Notes: generated by a model from the sequence alone, not told the origin. A stretch of DNA of 64,000 bases from Engelhardtia mirabilis (GCF_007748095.1 NZ_CP036287.1:5952001-6016000); one strand, 5' to 3'. Numbered from the stretch's first letter, positions 17,194 to 25,868 are shown. Program-made: numbers and translations.

Positions 17194-18024
17194 ATGCACC
17201 GACTCGCCGGAGTCGCCGTCGGCGGGATCTCGCTCGGGGGCATCGAGACCAGCATCGATCTGCCGGAGCACAAGCTGTGCTTCGACATCGGGCGCTGCCC
17301 GCGTTGGGCGGTGTCGCGGCCGCGGGTCTTGATCACCCACGCGCACATGGACCATCTCGGCGGCCTCGCCTACCACTGCGCCACGCGGGCGTTGATGGGC
17401 ATGGGGCCGCCGGAGTACCTGGTGCCCAGGCAGAACGAAGCGGCCATCGGCGAGCTCTTCGCCACCTGGCGGCGGCTCGATCGCAGCGAGCTCGAGCACC
17501 GGCTCGTGCCCCTCGGGCCCGGCGACGAGCACCGCCTGGGGCGGGATCTGGTCGCCGTTCCCTTCCGCACGCCGCACGTGGTGCCCAGCCAGGGCTACGG
17601 CCTGTGGCGCGAGCGGCGGCAGCTGCGCGAGGAGTACCAGGGCCTGCCCCAGGAGGAGCTGCGGCGCCTGGCGGTGGACGAGGGGCTCGAGCTGTCGACC
17701 CTGGTGAGCTTCCCGGAGGTGGCCTTCACCGGCGACACCCGCGCGGAGGTGATCGAGCAGCAGGAAGTCGTCCGCAAGGCGCGCCTCTTGGTGATGGAGT
17801 GCACCTTCCTCGACGACCGCATCGACGTGGACCAGGCCCGGGAGACGGGGCACGTGCATCTGGATGACCTGCTCGAGCGGGTGCACCTGTTGGAGAACGA
17901 GGCGCTGCTCCTGACGCACTTCTCGGCCCGGTACTCACCGCGCGAGGTGCAGGCGATTCTCGATGCGCGCCTGCCGGCGGAGGTCCGCGCGCGGACGACG
18001 GCGCTGCTCGAGCGCGTGGGCTGA
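17194..18024 (+). CDS. Metallo-beta-lactamase-fold hydrolase, RNase Z-like
   Basis: This encodes 276 residues from ATG 17194. A TAGGCT hexamer at 17181-17186 lies 7 nt from it, supporting this start over the in-frame upstream GTG/ATG-like options. The zinc motif THAHMDHLGGLAYHC (HxHxDH) is followed by AFTGDTRAEV (GDT), VMECTFLDD and LLLTHFSARYSPREV, which ends in the histidine region with the RY motif characteristic of tRNase Z. The order and spacing match short tRNA 3'-processing enzymes, but the flexible arm (LWRERRQLREEYQGLPQEEL) is unusual. Assignment to tRNA processing is likely, not certain. Confidence 0.72.
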   Translation: MHRLAGVAVGGISLGGIETSIDLPEHKLCFDIGRCPRWAVSRPRVLITHAHMDHLGGLAYHCATRALMGMGPPEYLVPRQNEAAIGELFATWRRLDRSELEHRLVPLGPGDEHRLGRDLVAVPFRTPHVVPSQGYGLWRERRQLREEYQGLPQEELRRLAVDEGLELSTLVSFPEVAFTGDTRAEVIEQQEVVRKARLLVMECTFLDDRIDVDQARETGHVHLDDLLERVHLLENEALLLTHFSARYSPREVQAILDARLPAEVRARTTALLERVG

Positions 18025-18479
18025 TCGGGCGAGGTCTCGTCGCGGCTGAAGCCGGTGTCGGACGGGGGCCTGATGCGGCATGGCCATCGACGCGGAGCCT
18101 CGCGCCGAGGGACGACCGCCCCTCGAGTCGCACGCTTGCATTTGGCGCGTCGGTTCGTCGAGCGACGACGTCGACGGCCCTGACGAGTTCTCTCCTGTTG
18201 CCTGCGCCCCGCTGTCCCTGAGGACACGCTGGTGCTTGGGTGCGCACCGAGCCCGACACCGTGAAGCGCGTCGTTGCCACTTGAGACGCCGTTGCGCGGG
18301 TGACGCGACTTCGCGGCGCCAGGTTCCGTGCCGGATCCGCGCGCCGCGACCCGCTCGAGATGCGCGCCGTTCCAACGGGGGAACTGCAATCCGACTTCAT
18401 TGCACCGGCACCTGCCGAGCTGCTATCGCGGGCGGACTGCCTGATTCGAGGACGGCCATCCGGCCGAAAGGAACCAACG
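18025..18479. other. Long upstream region of the subtilase gene
   Basis: This is 455 bases without a supported gene. Frames crossing it have no conserved features. The last bases contain AAAGGAA about 7 nt upstream of ATG 18480, a usable Shine-Dalgarno site. The length suggests regulatory content, but I recognise no specific operator. Confidence 0.4.
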
Positions 18480-21400
18480 ATGCAACGACCCCCCCGAGTG
18501 AAGTCGCTCTTCACCATCGCGTGCCTCACCCTGTCCGCCTCGCCCCTGGTCGCCCAGGAGATTCCGACGCGCGCGTTCGTGCCGACCCAGGACGGCATCG
18601 CCGCGCCGGCGCGCGACTTGACCCTGTATCGACCCGGGCGCGTCTTGATCCAGGTCACGCGCGAGGCCGTCGCCGCCTCGCTGCTCGACCGCAGCTGGCG
18701 CGGCGGCGAGATGCAGCCCTTCGCCGGTAGCGGCCTGATCGACCTCGACGCCGAGCTCTTCGTGGCCGGCGCCAGCGGCATCACCCGCTCGCTGATCGAC
18801 ACCGCCGACGTGGAGCGCGGCCAAGAGCTCGGCATGGACCGCTGGTACGCGGTCGACGTGCCCGCAGGGACCGATATCGAAGCCCTTGCGGCGCGGCTGG
18901 TAGGCCTGGCCGTGATCGAGGACGCCTCGCCCGACTGGCGCGCCTTCCCGGCGGATGTGCCCAATGACCCGCTGCACGCCAGCCACTGGGGCCACAACAA
19001 CACCGGCCAGATGCTGTCCTACTGCTGGGGTTGCGGCGGGCACGCGGGCGGGAGCCCGGTGGGCACGGCCGGCTTCGACACCAGCGCCGAAGCGGCCTGG
19101 GACGGGGCCCAGGGCTACGGCTCGGCCTCGGTGGTGATCGCTATCATCGACTCGGGCGTCGACGCCGGCCACCCGGACCTGCGTCAGGTCGCGGGCTGGG
19201 ACTACGGCGACGGCGACTCCAACGCCGACGACAACTCGGCGGCCCCCGGCCACGGCACCGCCTGCGCGGGCGTCGCGGCGGCGATCAACGACAACAACCT
19301 CGGCACGGCGGGGATCGCCGGCGGCTGCTCGATCATGCCGCTCAAGGTCGCCAACAGCGCCGGCAGCATGTTCTTCTCGGCCATCGCCAACGCGGTCACC
19401 CACGCGGCCGACAACGGGGCGTCGGTGGCCTCGCTGAGCCTCGGCGCGGCGATCTCCAACGACTCCCAGACCTCGAGCGCGATCTCCTACGCGAACAGCC
19501 AGGGCGTCACGATCCTGGCGGCGACCGCCAACGGCAATCAGTCGTCCCTCGAGTACCCGGCCAACAACGCCCTGGTGATCGGCGTCGGCGCGGCCTCGCC
19601 CTGCGGCGAGCGCAAGCGGTCGTCGTCGAGCACCTCGGAGCTGAACCCCGGCGTGGCGGCGGACCCCAACGGCTACACCTGCGACGGTGAGCGCTGGTGG
19701 GGCTCGAACTACGGCACCAACACCCAGGACGCGGCGGGCGCCGTGGACGTGATCGCGCCGACGATCCTGCCGACGACCGACATCCAGGGCTCGGGCGGCT
19801 ACGACTCCGGCAACTACAGCCAGTGGTTCAACGGGACCTCGTGCTCCACGCCCTACGCGGCGGGGGTCTGTGCGCTGATCCAGTCGGCCAACCCGAGCTT
19901 CACGCCGGTGCAGGTGCGGGCGCAGCTCGTGAGCACCTGTGACGACGTGACCAGCGTCGAGTCCGGCGCCGGCTGGGACCGCTACACCGGCTACGGCATG
20001 GTCAACGCCGCGGCGGCCGTGGGCAGCGGCGGCGGCGGCCCCGGGCCCGGCGCGACCTACGCGAGCCTGCCCTACTCGACCGGTTTCGAGGCCACGTCGC
20101 TCGACGCGAGCTGGACGACGGTGCTCGGCGCCGAAGGCCGCATTCAAGTCACGACCGCCAACGGCCCCTTCGCCGGCGCGCGACACCTGACCATGGACGA
20201 CACCATCGACGCGGGGGCCTACTCCCTGAACGAGGCGCGTCTGCACCTGGACCTGTCCGGTGAGAGCCAGGTCGACCTGGACTTCCAGTGGAAGGAGTTC
20301 GGCGACGAGACCCATGCCGAGGACGGCGTGTACTTCTCGAGCAACGGCGGCTCGAGCTTCGTGAAGGTCCACGACCTGAACGGCGGCTCGACGACGGACA
20401 ACACCTGGCAGGCGGTGTCCCTGGACCTCGACGCCTTGGCGGCGGGGGCGGGTTTGACGCTGACCTCGACCTTCGTGGTCAAGTTCCAGCAGTACGACAA
20501 CTACGCCATCGCCACCGACGGGTTCGCGTTCGACGAGGTCTCGGTCGCGGCCGGTAGCACCGGCGGCGGGGGCGGCAGCTACGCCACCCTGCCCTACTCG
20601 ACTGGCTTCGAATCGGGCGCCCTCGACTCCAACTGGGTCACCACCGAGGGCACCGAGGGTCGAATTCTGGTCACGACGGCCAACGCTCCGTACGCGGGCT
20701 CGTGGCACCTGACCATGGACGACTCGGTCGACGCGGGCGCCTACTCGCAGAACGAGGCATGGATGCGGCTCGACCTGTCGGGCGAGTCGCAGGTTGACCT
20801 GTCCTTCCGCTGGAAGGAGTTCGGCGACGAGACCCACGCCGAGGACGGCGTGTACTTCTCGAGCAACGGCGGCACGAGCTTCACCAAGGTGCACGACCTG
20901 AACGGCGGCTCGACCACCAACAACTCCTGGCAGCTCGTCTCCCTGGACCTCGACGCGCTCGCGGCGGGGGCGGGCTTGAGCCTGAGCTCGACCTTCGTGG
21001 TCAAGTTCCAGCAGTACGACAACTACGCGATCGCGACGGACGGCTTCGCCTTCGACGAGGTCTCGGTCACCGCGGGCTCCGGCGGCGGGGGCAACCCCAA
21101 CCGGGCCCAGGTGGGCTACTCGACCGGCTTCGAGACCGGGGCTCTGGACTCGTTCTGGACCACGACCTCGAGCCCGGAGGGTCGCATCCTGGTGACGACG
21201 GCCAACGGCCCGTCGGCCGGGTCGTGGCACCTGACCATGGACGACTCCGTGGACGGCAGCCTGTACGGGCAGAACGAGGCTTGGCTCCTGTGTGACTTCA
21301 CCGGGCAGAGCCAGGTGGGCCTGACCTTCCGCTGGAAGGACTTCGCCGACGAGACCCACACCCAGGACGGGGTGTTCCTGTCCGACGACGGCGGAGCGTC

Positions 21401-21596
21401 TTTCACGAAGGTCTACAACCTGAACGGCGGGTCGTTTGCAGACAACACCTGGCAGACGATCAACGTCGACATCGACGCGCTGGCCGGGAGCAACGGGCTG
21501 TCGCTGAACGGGAACTTCGTGATCAAGTTCCAGCAGTACGACAACTATGCGGCGACGACGGACGGCTTCGCGTTCGATGACATTGCGCTGAACTGA
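18480..21596 (+). CDS. Secreted subtilisin-family (S8) protease with three C-terminal lectin/MAM-like repeats
   Basis: This encodes 1038 residues. Signal peptide residues 1-26 (MQRPPRVKSLFTIACLTLSA) are followed by a propeptide-like region and a peptidase S8 domain. The catalytic residues are Asp224 (AIIDSGVDAGHPDL), His258 (GHGTACAGVAAA) and Ser454 (FNGTSCSTPYAAG). After a Gly-rich linker come three repeats of 174 residues beginning YSTGFE and containing FQWKEFGDETHAEDGVYFSS and VVKFQQYDNYAIATDGFAFD. These are beta-sandwich-like modules that resemble MAM/carbohydrate-binding domains. The enzyme is probably surface-attached or secreted and degrades extracellular protein. The 60-residue in-frame extension upstream is rejected because the signal peptide and Shine-Dalgarno sequence fit ATG 18480. 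Confidence 0.88.
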   Translation: MQRPPRVKSLFTIACLTLSASPLVAQEIPTRAFVPTQDGIAAPARDLTLYRPGRVLIQVTREAVAASLLDRSWRGGEMQPFAGSGLIDLDAELFVAGASGITRSLIDTADVERGQELGMDRWYAVDVPAGTDIEALAARLVGLAVIEDASPDWRAFPADVPNDPLHASHWGHNNTGQMLSYCWGCGGHAGGSPVGTAGFDTSAEAAWDGAQGYGSASVVIAIIDSGVDAGHPDLRQVAGWDYGDGDSNADDNSAAPGHGTACAGVAAAINDNNLGTAGIAGGCSIMPLKVANSAGSMFFSAIANAVTHAADNGASVASLSLGAAISNDSQTSSAISYANSQGVTILAATANGNQSSLEYPANNALVIGVGAASPCGERKRSSSSTSELNPGVAADPNGYTCDGERWWGSNYGTNTQDAAGAVDVIAPTILPTTDIQGSGGYDSGNYSQWFNGTSCSTPYAAGVCALIQSANPSFTPVQVRAQLVSTCDDVTSVESGAGWDRYTGYGMVNAAAAVGSGGGGPGPGATYASLPYSTGFEATSLDASWTTVLGAEGRIQVTTANGPFAGARHLTMDDTIDAGAYSLNEARLHLDLSGESQVDLDFQWKEFGDETHAEDGVYFSSNGGSSFVKVHDLNGGSTTDNTWQAVSLDLDALAAGAGLTLTSTFVVKFQQYDNYAIATDGFAFDEVSVAAGSTGGGGGSYATLPYSTGFESGALDSNWVTTEGTEGRILVTTANAPYAGSWHLTMDDSVDAGAYSQNEAWMRLDLSGESQVDLSFRWKEFGDETHAEDGVYFSSNGGTSFTKVHDLNGGSTTNNSWQLVSLDLDALAAGAGLSLSSTFVVKFQQYDNYAIATDGFAFDEVSVTAGSGGGGNPNRAQVGYSTGFETGALDSFWTTTSSPEGRILVTTANGPSAGSWHLTMDDSVDGSLYGQNEAWLLCDFTGQSQVGLTFRWKDFADETHTQDGVFLSDDGGASFTKVYNLNGGSFADNTWQTINVDIDALAGSNGLSLNGNFVIKFQQYDNYAATTDGFAFDDIALN
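20067..21596 (+). repeat. Three tandem 522-bp repeats encoding protease C-terminal domains
   Basis: Units begin at 20067, 20589 and 21111, exactly 522 bases apart; the third is truncated by the stop codon. Units one and two share long identical nucleotide stretches (for example the FGDETHAEDGVYFSS and KFQQYDNYAIATDGF coding segments), while the third has diverged. Each unit includes its Gly-rich linker. Confidence 0.85.
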
Positions 21597-21600
21597 GCCG

Positions 21601-21711
21601 CGTGGGACGTACGGTGGCGGGACCATTCGTCCCAACCGCGCCAGCGATCTCGCGCTTCGCGAGATCGCCGGCGCGGTTGGGACGAATGGTCCCGCCACCG
21701 TACGTCCCACG
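21601..21711. repeat. R3 palindrome: 54-bp stem, 3-nt loop, after the subtilase
   Basis: The sequence is an inverted repeat centred on 21656 (loop CTT at 21655-21657) with a single A/C mismatch at 21643/21669. The outer arm reads CGTGGGACGTACGGTGGCGG. It starts four bases after the subtilase TGA and lies between convergent genes, so it may act as a bidirectional terminator. A diverged half copy is at about 43612-43650, and an R1 fragment (CCGTACGAACGCCTAC, 21715-21730) is attached on the right. Confidence 0.8.
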
Positions 21712-21741
21712 CCACCGTACGAACGCCTACCGCCCCCCCGG

Positions 21742-22491
21742 TCAGACCTGCGTCATCCCACCATCGACGGTCAGCTCGACCCCGTTCACGAACGACGCCT
21801 CGCTCGAGGCCAGGAACAACGTCGCGTTCGCGATCTCCTCGGGCCGACCGAACCGCCCCAGCGGCACCTTGCCGACCAGGGCCTCCGCCATGGCGTCGAG
21901 CGCGCCCTTTTCCATCCCGGTCTTGCCGAAGATCGGCGTCTCGATCGGGCCCGGGCTGACCGCGTTGACGCGGATCCCGAGCGGGCTCAGCTCCGCCGCC
22001 AAGGTCCGCACCAGAGACCGCAGCGCTGCCTTGGTGGCGGAGTACACGCTCGCCCCCGCCATGCCGACGTTGCCGGCGACCGAGGTGTTGATCACCACCG
22101 ACGAGCCCGCCGACATCAACGGCAGGGCCTGCTGCACGACGAAGTACACGCCGCCGAAGTTGATCCCGAACATGCGCTCGAGGCCCTCCTGGTCCTGCTC
22201 GGCGAAGGGCGCCATGGCGAAGACGCCGGCGTTGGCGAAGAGGATGTCGATGCGCCCGAAGCGCTCGCCGATGGTGGCGAAGAGCTGCTTGCGGTCCGCG
22301 GCGTCGGCCACGTCGCCGCGCACGCCGAGCGCGCGCTCGCCGAGCTCGGACAGGGCGGCGTCGAGGGTCTCTTGGTTGCGCCCGGTGATGACCACCTGGG
22401 CCCCCTCGTCGATCAGGCGCTTGGCGGTGGCCAGGCCGATGCCACTGGTTCCACCGGTGACGAGGGCGATCTTGTTGTCGAGCTGCTGCAT
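21742..22491 (-). CDS. Short-chain dehydrogenase/reductase
   Basis: This encodes 249 residues from ATG 22491; the extra 20 codons upstream lie in the operator region and are rejected. It is a classical SDR: cofactor loop TGGTSGIG, NAG motif (FANAGVFAM), catalytic INTSVAGN...YSATK with Ser, Tyr and Lys, and PGPIETPIF. GRNQ after the second strand suggests NADP(H) preference. The substrate is unknown. It lies downstream of a TetR gene on the same strand with a palindromic operator between them, so it is probably the TetR target, responding to a toxic carbonyl or similar compound. Confidence 0.88.
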   Translation of the reverse strand: MQQLDNKIALVTGGTSGIGLATAKRLIDEGAQVVITGRNQETLDAALSELGERALGVRGDVADAADRKQLFATIGERFGRIDILFANAGVFAMAPFAEQDQEGLERMFGINFGGVYFVVQQALPLMSAGSSVVINTSVAGNVGMAGASVYSATKAALRSLVRTLAAELSPLGIRVNAVSPGPIETPIFGKTGMEKGALDAMAEALVGKVPLGRFGRPEEIANATLFLASSEASFVNGVELTVDGGMTQV

Positions 22492-22535
22492 GGTTGTCTC
22501 TGCCGTTGCCCCGTGGGGCGGTTCGTGGTTGGTTG

Positions 22536-22551
22536 TAGACCGATTGGTCAA
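22536..22551. promoter_or_regulatory. Candidate TetR operator upstream of the SDR
   Basis: TAGACCGATTGGTCAA contains the palindrome GACC-N4-GGTC, the layout reported for NemR/YxaF-type TetR regulators. It lies 45 bases upstream of the SDR start. TetR binding is an inference. Confidence 0.5.
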
Positions 22552-22607
22552 CTTTTAAACAAGAGCGCACCCGGAGGGGGCACGGTCGTTGTGTCGTCAG
22601 CCGGCCC

Positions 22608-23234
22608 TCAGGCCAGCACGGCGTCGATGGCGGAGCGCGCCAGGCGCCGCGCCTGGGTCGCCTCGAGCTTGCCCTTCGAGCGCGTCACCGCGCCGATCGC
22701 GAAGACCGCCAGGAACTCCGCCAGGTCCGAGGCGTCGCGGTCCGCGCGGAACACGCCGCTGGCCTGGCCCTCGGCGATGATCGCGGTGACCAGCTCGCGC
22801 ACCTCGTCGAAGTGGTCCCCCACCACCTTGGCGATCTCCGGATCGTGGGGCCCCAGCTCGACCTCGACGTTGATCGCGTAGCAGCCGCGGTTGTCCGCTG
22901 CGTCGCAACTGCCCAGCATCGCGTTCATCCACGCGTCGAGCTTCGCCTCCGGCGTCGGCTCGCCCGCCAGGGTCGCCTCGATCTTCGCGTGCCCCCGCGC
23001 CAGGTAGCGCCGCAGGGTCGTCAGGAACAGGCTGCGCTTGTCGCCAAAGGCCTTGTAGAGGCTGCCCTTGTGGAGCCCAGTCGCCTCGATCAGGTCCGCC
23101 ATCGAGGTCGCCTCGAAGCCCTTGCGCCAGAACGCATCGAGCGCCGCGTCGAGGACCTCGTCCTCGTCGAACTCACGCGGCCGCCCGAGGCGCCTAGGCG
23201 CGCTGTCGGGGGTGGCTGTGTGCCTGGCGCTCAT
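22608..23234 (-). CDS. TetR-family transcriptional regulator
   Basis: This encodes 208 residues from ATG 23234. The N-terminal helix-turn-helix reads EVLDAALDAFWRKGFEATSMADLIEATGLHKGSLYKAFGDKRSLF, a textbook TetR motif of the YxaF/NemR kind. The C-terminus is a helical ligand-binding domain with DNRGCYAINVEVELGPHDPEIA (Cys in the RGCYAIN motif). It probably represses the adjacent SDR and itself, because related GACC-N4-GGT palindromes lie before both genes. The long frame to 23744 is an overlap artefact. Confidence 0.87.
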   Translation of the reverse strand: MSARHTATPDSAPRRLGRPREFDEDEVLDAALDAFWRKGFEATSMADLIEATGLHKGSLYKAFGDKRSLFLTTLRRYLARGHAKIEATLAGEPTPEAKLDAWMNAMLGSCDAADNRGCYAINVEVELGPHDPEIAKVVGDHFDEVRELVTAIIAEGQASGVFRADRDASDLAEFLAVFAIGAVTRSKGKLEATQARRLARSAIDAVLA

Positions 23235-23246
23235 GGGAGCCAAATA

Positions 23247-23262
23247 TGGACCGCCTGGTTCC
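23247..23262. promoter_or_regulatory. Second candidate TetR operator, before tetR itself
   Basis: TGGACCGCCTGGTTCC holds GACC-N4-GGTT, one base off the operator at 22536-22551. It lies 13-28 bases upstream of the TetR ATG, next to an A/T-rich CATATTT that may be a -10 element. Autoregulation is an inference. Confidence 0.35.
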
Positions 23263-23287
23263 GAAGTGACACCCGGAATCGAAGATT

Positions 23288-24049
23288 TCAGTCTGCGGGG
23301 CCAACTGCGGGGTCCGGGTCGACCCCGATCCCGAAGTCCGAAGGCTTGGCACCGCTCCCGAGGGCCCGCATCGACTGGTGCCAGGCCCGCGCGTCCCGCC
23401 CCTCGAGGGGCGCCCGGGCGAAGACCCGGCGGGCCGACTCCTCGATGTCCTTGCGCGCGCCGGGCGTCCAGGCCTTGGCCCCGAGGGTGCGCGCCACGTT
23501 CTCGGTCAGGAACTCCCGGGCCTCCCCGGTCAGAGGGGTGGTGCGCGAGCGCCGCGCCGGCCGCTCGCCGGGCTGGAACAGGCTGAACAGGACCACGGCC
23601 ACCGCCATGGAGAGGTTCAGCGAGGTGTGCTCGTCGCTGGTCTCGATGTAGACGAGTTCGTGGCAAGTGTCGGCCTCCTCCGCACGCATCCCGTCCTGCT
23701 CCGCGCCAAAGACCAGAGCGACCTGGGAGTCCTCGTCCGCCCACAGCTCGGCGAGATCACTGCGCCGCGCCGCGAAAGGCTGGATCGCCCGATGGTTGCG
23801 AACCTTGCCCGTGAATCCGATCGCATGGGTCCGATCCGCCAGGGCCTCCGCCAGCGAGTCGTGCACCACGATCCGAGCCGCCGCGTCCTCGACCCCATGG
23901 GCCATCTGCTCGAACTCCGGATGGATCAGAATCGCCGGCCGCTCGGGGCGCACGAGGTGCAACCCCGCCGGCCCGAAGTTGAGCACGGCGCGCAGCACGG
24001 ACCCCACGTTGCGCGGGCCGGCAGGGCGGCAGAGGACGATGCGGTTCAC
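23288..24049 (-). CDS. SpoU/TrmH-family (SPOUT) RNA 2'-O-methyltransferase
   Basis: This encodes 253 residues from GTG 24049; the longer frame to 24331 crosses the neighbouring gene. Motif 1 is RPAGPRNVGSVLRAVLNFG, motif 2 is VALVFGAEQDGMRAEE, and motif 3 is TSDEHTSLNLSMAVAVVLF, which form the trefoil-knot SAM site. The layout is closest to TrmJ-like enzymes, which methylate position 32 in tRNA. A C-terminal helical extension of about 90 residues is present. The start is only 10 bases after the stop of the KGGVGR-TPR gene, but the function suggests housekeeping. Confidence 0.8.
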   Translation of the reverse strand: MNRIVLCRPAGPRNVGSVLRAVLNFGPAGLHLVRPERPAILIHPEFEQMAHGVEDAAARIVVHDSLAEALADRTHAIGFTGKVRNHRAIQPFAARRSDLAELWADEDSQVALVFGAEQDGMRAEEADTCHELVYIETSDEHTSLNLSMAVAVVLFSLFQPGERPARRSRTTPLTGEAREFLTENVARTLGAKAWTPGARKDIEESARRVFARAPLEGRDARAWHQSMRALGSGAKPSDFGIGVDPDPAVGPAD

Positions 24050-24059
24050 GCGGGTGAGT

Positions 24060-25862
24060 CTACTCAGCCGAGTCGGCGGAATCCCCGCCGCCGGCGTCCT
24101 CGGGCTGACTCTGCAGCACTGCGAGAATGGGGCCGACGAGCTTGCTGTCGACCTCGCGTCCGAGCTCCTGCGCGGTCGACGAGTAGAGCTTGAACATCGC
24201 CACCGTTCGGGTACGGAATGCCGCTGGATGGGCAAGGAAAAAGGGCCGGTAGAGTCGAATCGCCTCACTGACCGACCCAAGAGCCTCCTCGTCCTGGTCG
24301 GCTCCGCGCAAGATGATTGCACGCTGGGCAAGCGAGCCCGCGAGGTCGGGCGTGAAGGCCTCGGGCCGTGTCTGCGCCAGCTGGCGGTAGAGCGCCACCG
24401 CCTCCTCGACCGTCTCGAGGGCCTCCTCCCGCCGCCCCAGCCCGTCGAGGTGGTTGCTCAAGTTGTTGAGCGAGGTTGCGAGGTCGGGCGTGAAGGCCTC
24501 GGGCCGCGTCTGCGCCAGCTGGCGGTAGAGCGCCACCGCCTCCTCGATCGTCTCGAGGGCCGACTCCCGCCGCCCCAGCCCGCCGAGCTGGTTGCTCAAG
24601 TTGTTGAGCGACATGGCGAGGTCGGGCGTGAAGGCCTCGGGCCGCGCCTGCGCCAGCTGGCGGTAGAGCGCCACCGCCTCCTCGATCGCCTCAAGGGCCG
24701 CCTCTCGCCGCCCCAGCCCGCCGAGGCGGTTGCTCAAGTTGTTGAGCGACATGGCGAGGTCGGGCATGAAGGCCTCGGGCCGCTCCATCGAAAGCGATCG
24801 AAGGTGGCCGATCGCCTCCTCCTGCAACTTGAGCCCCTCCGCCAAGCGACCTGCTTCAGCCAGGATGGCGGCCTCTCGGTTGAGCACGCCGACAAGACCG
24901 GGGAGATGGCGATCTCGGTCTTCCTCGACTAGCCTCCTCCCAATCGCAATCGCGTCGGAGCTGCGCGGTCTATCGTGAGGCGACGGGACCTGATCTGCGC
25001 AGATAACACCTTCGCCGCCATCGACCCAGCGGAGAACGTCGCTGTAGCCAGCTTCGAGCCGCGGCGCTTTGCCGACAAGTGCGTCCTGCTCATTGATCAG
25101 AACCGCGGATTCTTCGAACAGAACTAGTGGCGCGTCGAGCGAGAAGACCTCCGCGAGACGCGTCGTCTCCTGAGTCAGGGCATTTTTGACCGCGTTCCGC
25201 ATGTCCTCTATTTGCGATGGCGGAGACCCGGCGGGCAGGCGCGAGAGGACGGCGCGTACGGGAATGGGATCCAGGCCATCGGTCGCCCGCGATGACGCCA
25301 GTGCCCGGAGTACGGCTCGAGTCCCGTACAAGCCCTCAGGGCTCGTCCCCATCAGCGCAACGACCTGATCCGACAGGAGTGCGAGCACTGCGCTTCCGAG
25401 GTCGGTGACACCGGTTCGAGAGTCGATCAGGAGGTGATCGGCGCCGGTCGCCGCCTCGATGGACTCGCGCAACCAGGCTGCGAACCGAGCACCGCCGGCC
25501 TCGGGTCCGAAGAAGAGGTCCTTCCACCTGACCTTGTTCAACTGCTGCCAGTAGCTGCCCGCCGGAGCGGGACCGGCCGAGAGAACCTTCAGGTGCTTGG
25601 TCCCGGAGACCGGGCGCAGCCAAGGCTCGATCGACTCCGGCGGGGACTCCCCACGTTGGAATCGGAGAAGTAGGTCGATGAGACCGGGTCCGAGGTCATC
25701 GCGATCGTCGAATCCGAGCTTGAACGGTAGGCCGGGCGCCTCTAGGTCCATGTCCAAGGCGACGACCTTGTGGCCGAGTTGGTCCAAGGCCCGCGCGGTC
25801 CAGGCGAGCAGCAGCGTTCTGCCCAGCCCCCCCTTGTAGGAATAGAAAGCTGTGGCCTTCAC
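24060..25862 (-). CDS. KGGVGR-type P-loop ATPase fused to TPR repeats
   Basis: This encodes 600 residues with a GTG start, six bases after the stop of the upstream gene. The N-terminal 300 residues are a SIMIBI/MinD-like ATPase with the deviant Walker A YSYKGGLGRT (residues 7-16), VVALDMDLEAPGL (33-45) and LLIDSRTGVTDLG (144-156). From about residue 320 it is tetratricopeptide repeat. Three consecutive 46-residue units (367-412, 413-458, 459-504), of the form DLAMSLNNLSN.LGGLGRRE.ALE.IEEAVALYRQLAQ, are almost identical in protein and DNA. KGGVGR ATPases with TPRs are known from predicted NTPase-dependent conflict systems rather than plasmid partition. It is the last of a three-gene operon and probably the switch or scaffold for the two unknown proteins. 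Confidence 0.82.
   Translation of the reverse strand: MKATAFYSYKGGLGRTLLLAWTARALDQLGHKVVALDMDLEAPGLPFKLGFDDRDDLGPGLIDLLLRFQRGESPPESIEPWLRPVSGTKHLKVLSAGPAPAGSYWQQLNKVRWKDLFFGPEAGGARFAAWLRESIEAATGADHLLIDSRTGVTDLGSAVLALLSDQVVALMGTSPEGLYGTRAVLRALASSRATDGLDPIPVRAVLSRLPAGSPPSQIEDMRNAVKNALTQETTRLAEVFSLDAPLVLFEESAVLINEQDALVGKAPRLEAGYSDVLRWVDGGEGVICADQVPSPHDRPRSSDAIAIGRRLVEEDRDRHLPGLVGVLNREAAILAEAGRLAEGLKLQEEAIGHLRSLSMERPEAFMPDLAMSLNNLSNRLGGLGRREAALEAIEEAVALYRQLAQARPEAFTPDLAMSLNNLSNQLGGLGRRESALETIEEAVALYRQLAQTRPEAFTPDLATSLNNLSNHLDGLGRREEALETVEEAVALYRQLAQTRPEAFTPDLAGSLAQRAIILRGADQDEEALGSVSEAIRLYRPFFLAHPAAFRTRTVAMFKLYSSTAQELGREVDSKLVGPILAVLQSQPEDAGGGDSADSAE
24351..24764 (-). repeat. Three near-identical 138-bp units encoding TPRs
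   Basis: The units span 24627-24764, 24489-24626 and 24351-24488. Each repeats segments such as GGTTGCTCAAGTTGTTGAGC and CTGGCGGTAGAGCGCCACC with very few substitutions. Flanking units (24765-24905 and below 24350) are still recognisable TPRs but diverged. Such identity suggests recent duplication or gene conversion. Confidence 0.85.
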
Positions 25863-25868
25863 GGATCC

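Noticed and set aside
18423..21710. A 1095-codon minus-strand frame covering the subtilase
   Set aside because: It is antisense to a well-supported protease with signal peptide and catalytic triad; the translation is repetitive and has no domain.
24060..25862. Plasmid/chromosome partition ParA
   Set aside because: The Walker A is KGGLGRT rather than KGGVGKT/S, the protein carries TPRs, and there is no ParB or parS-like sequence next to it.
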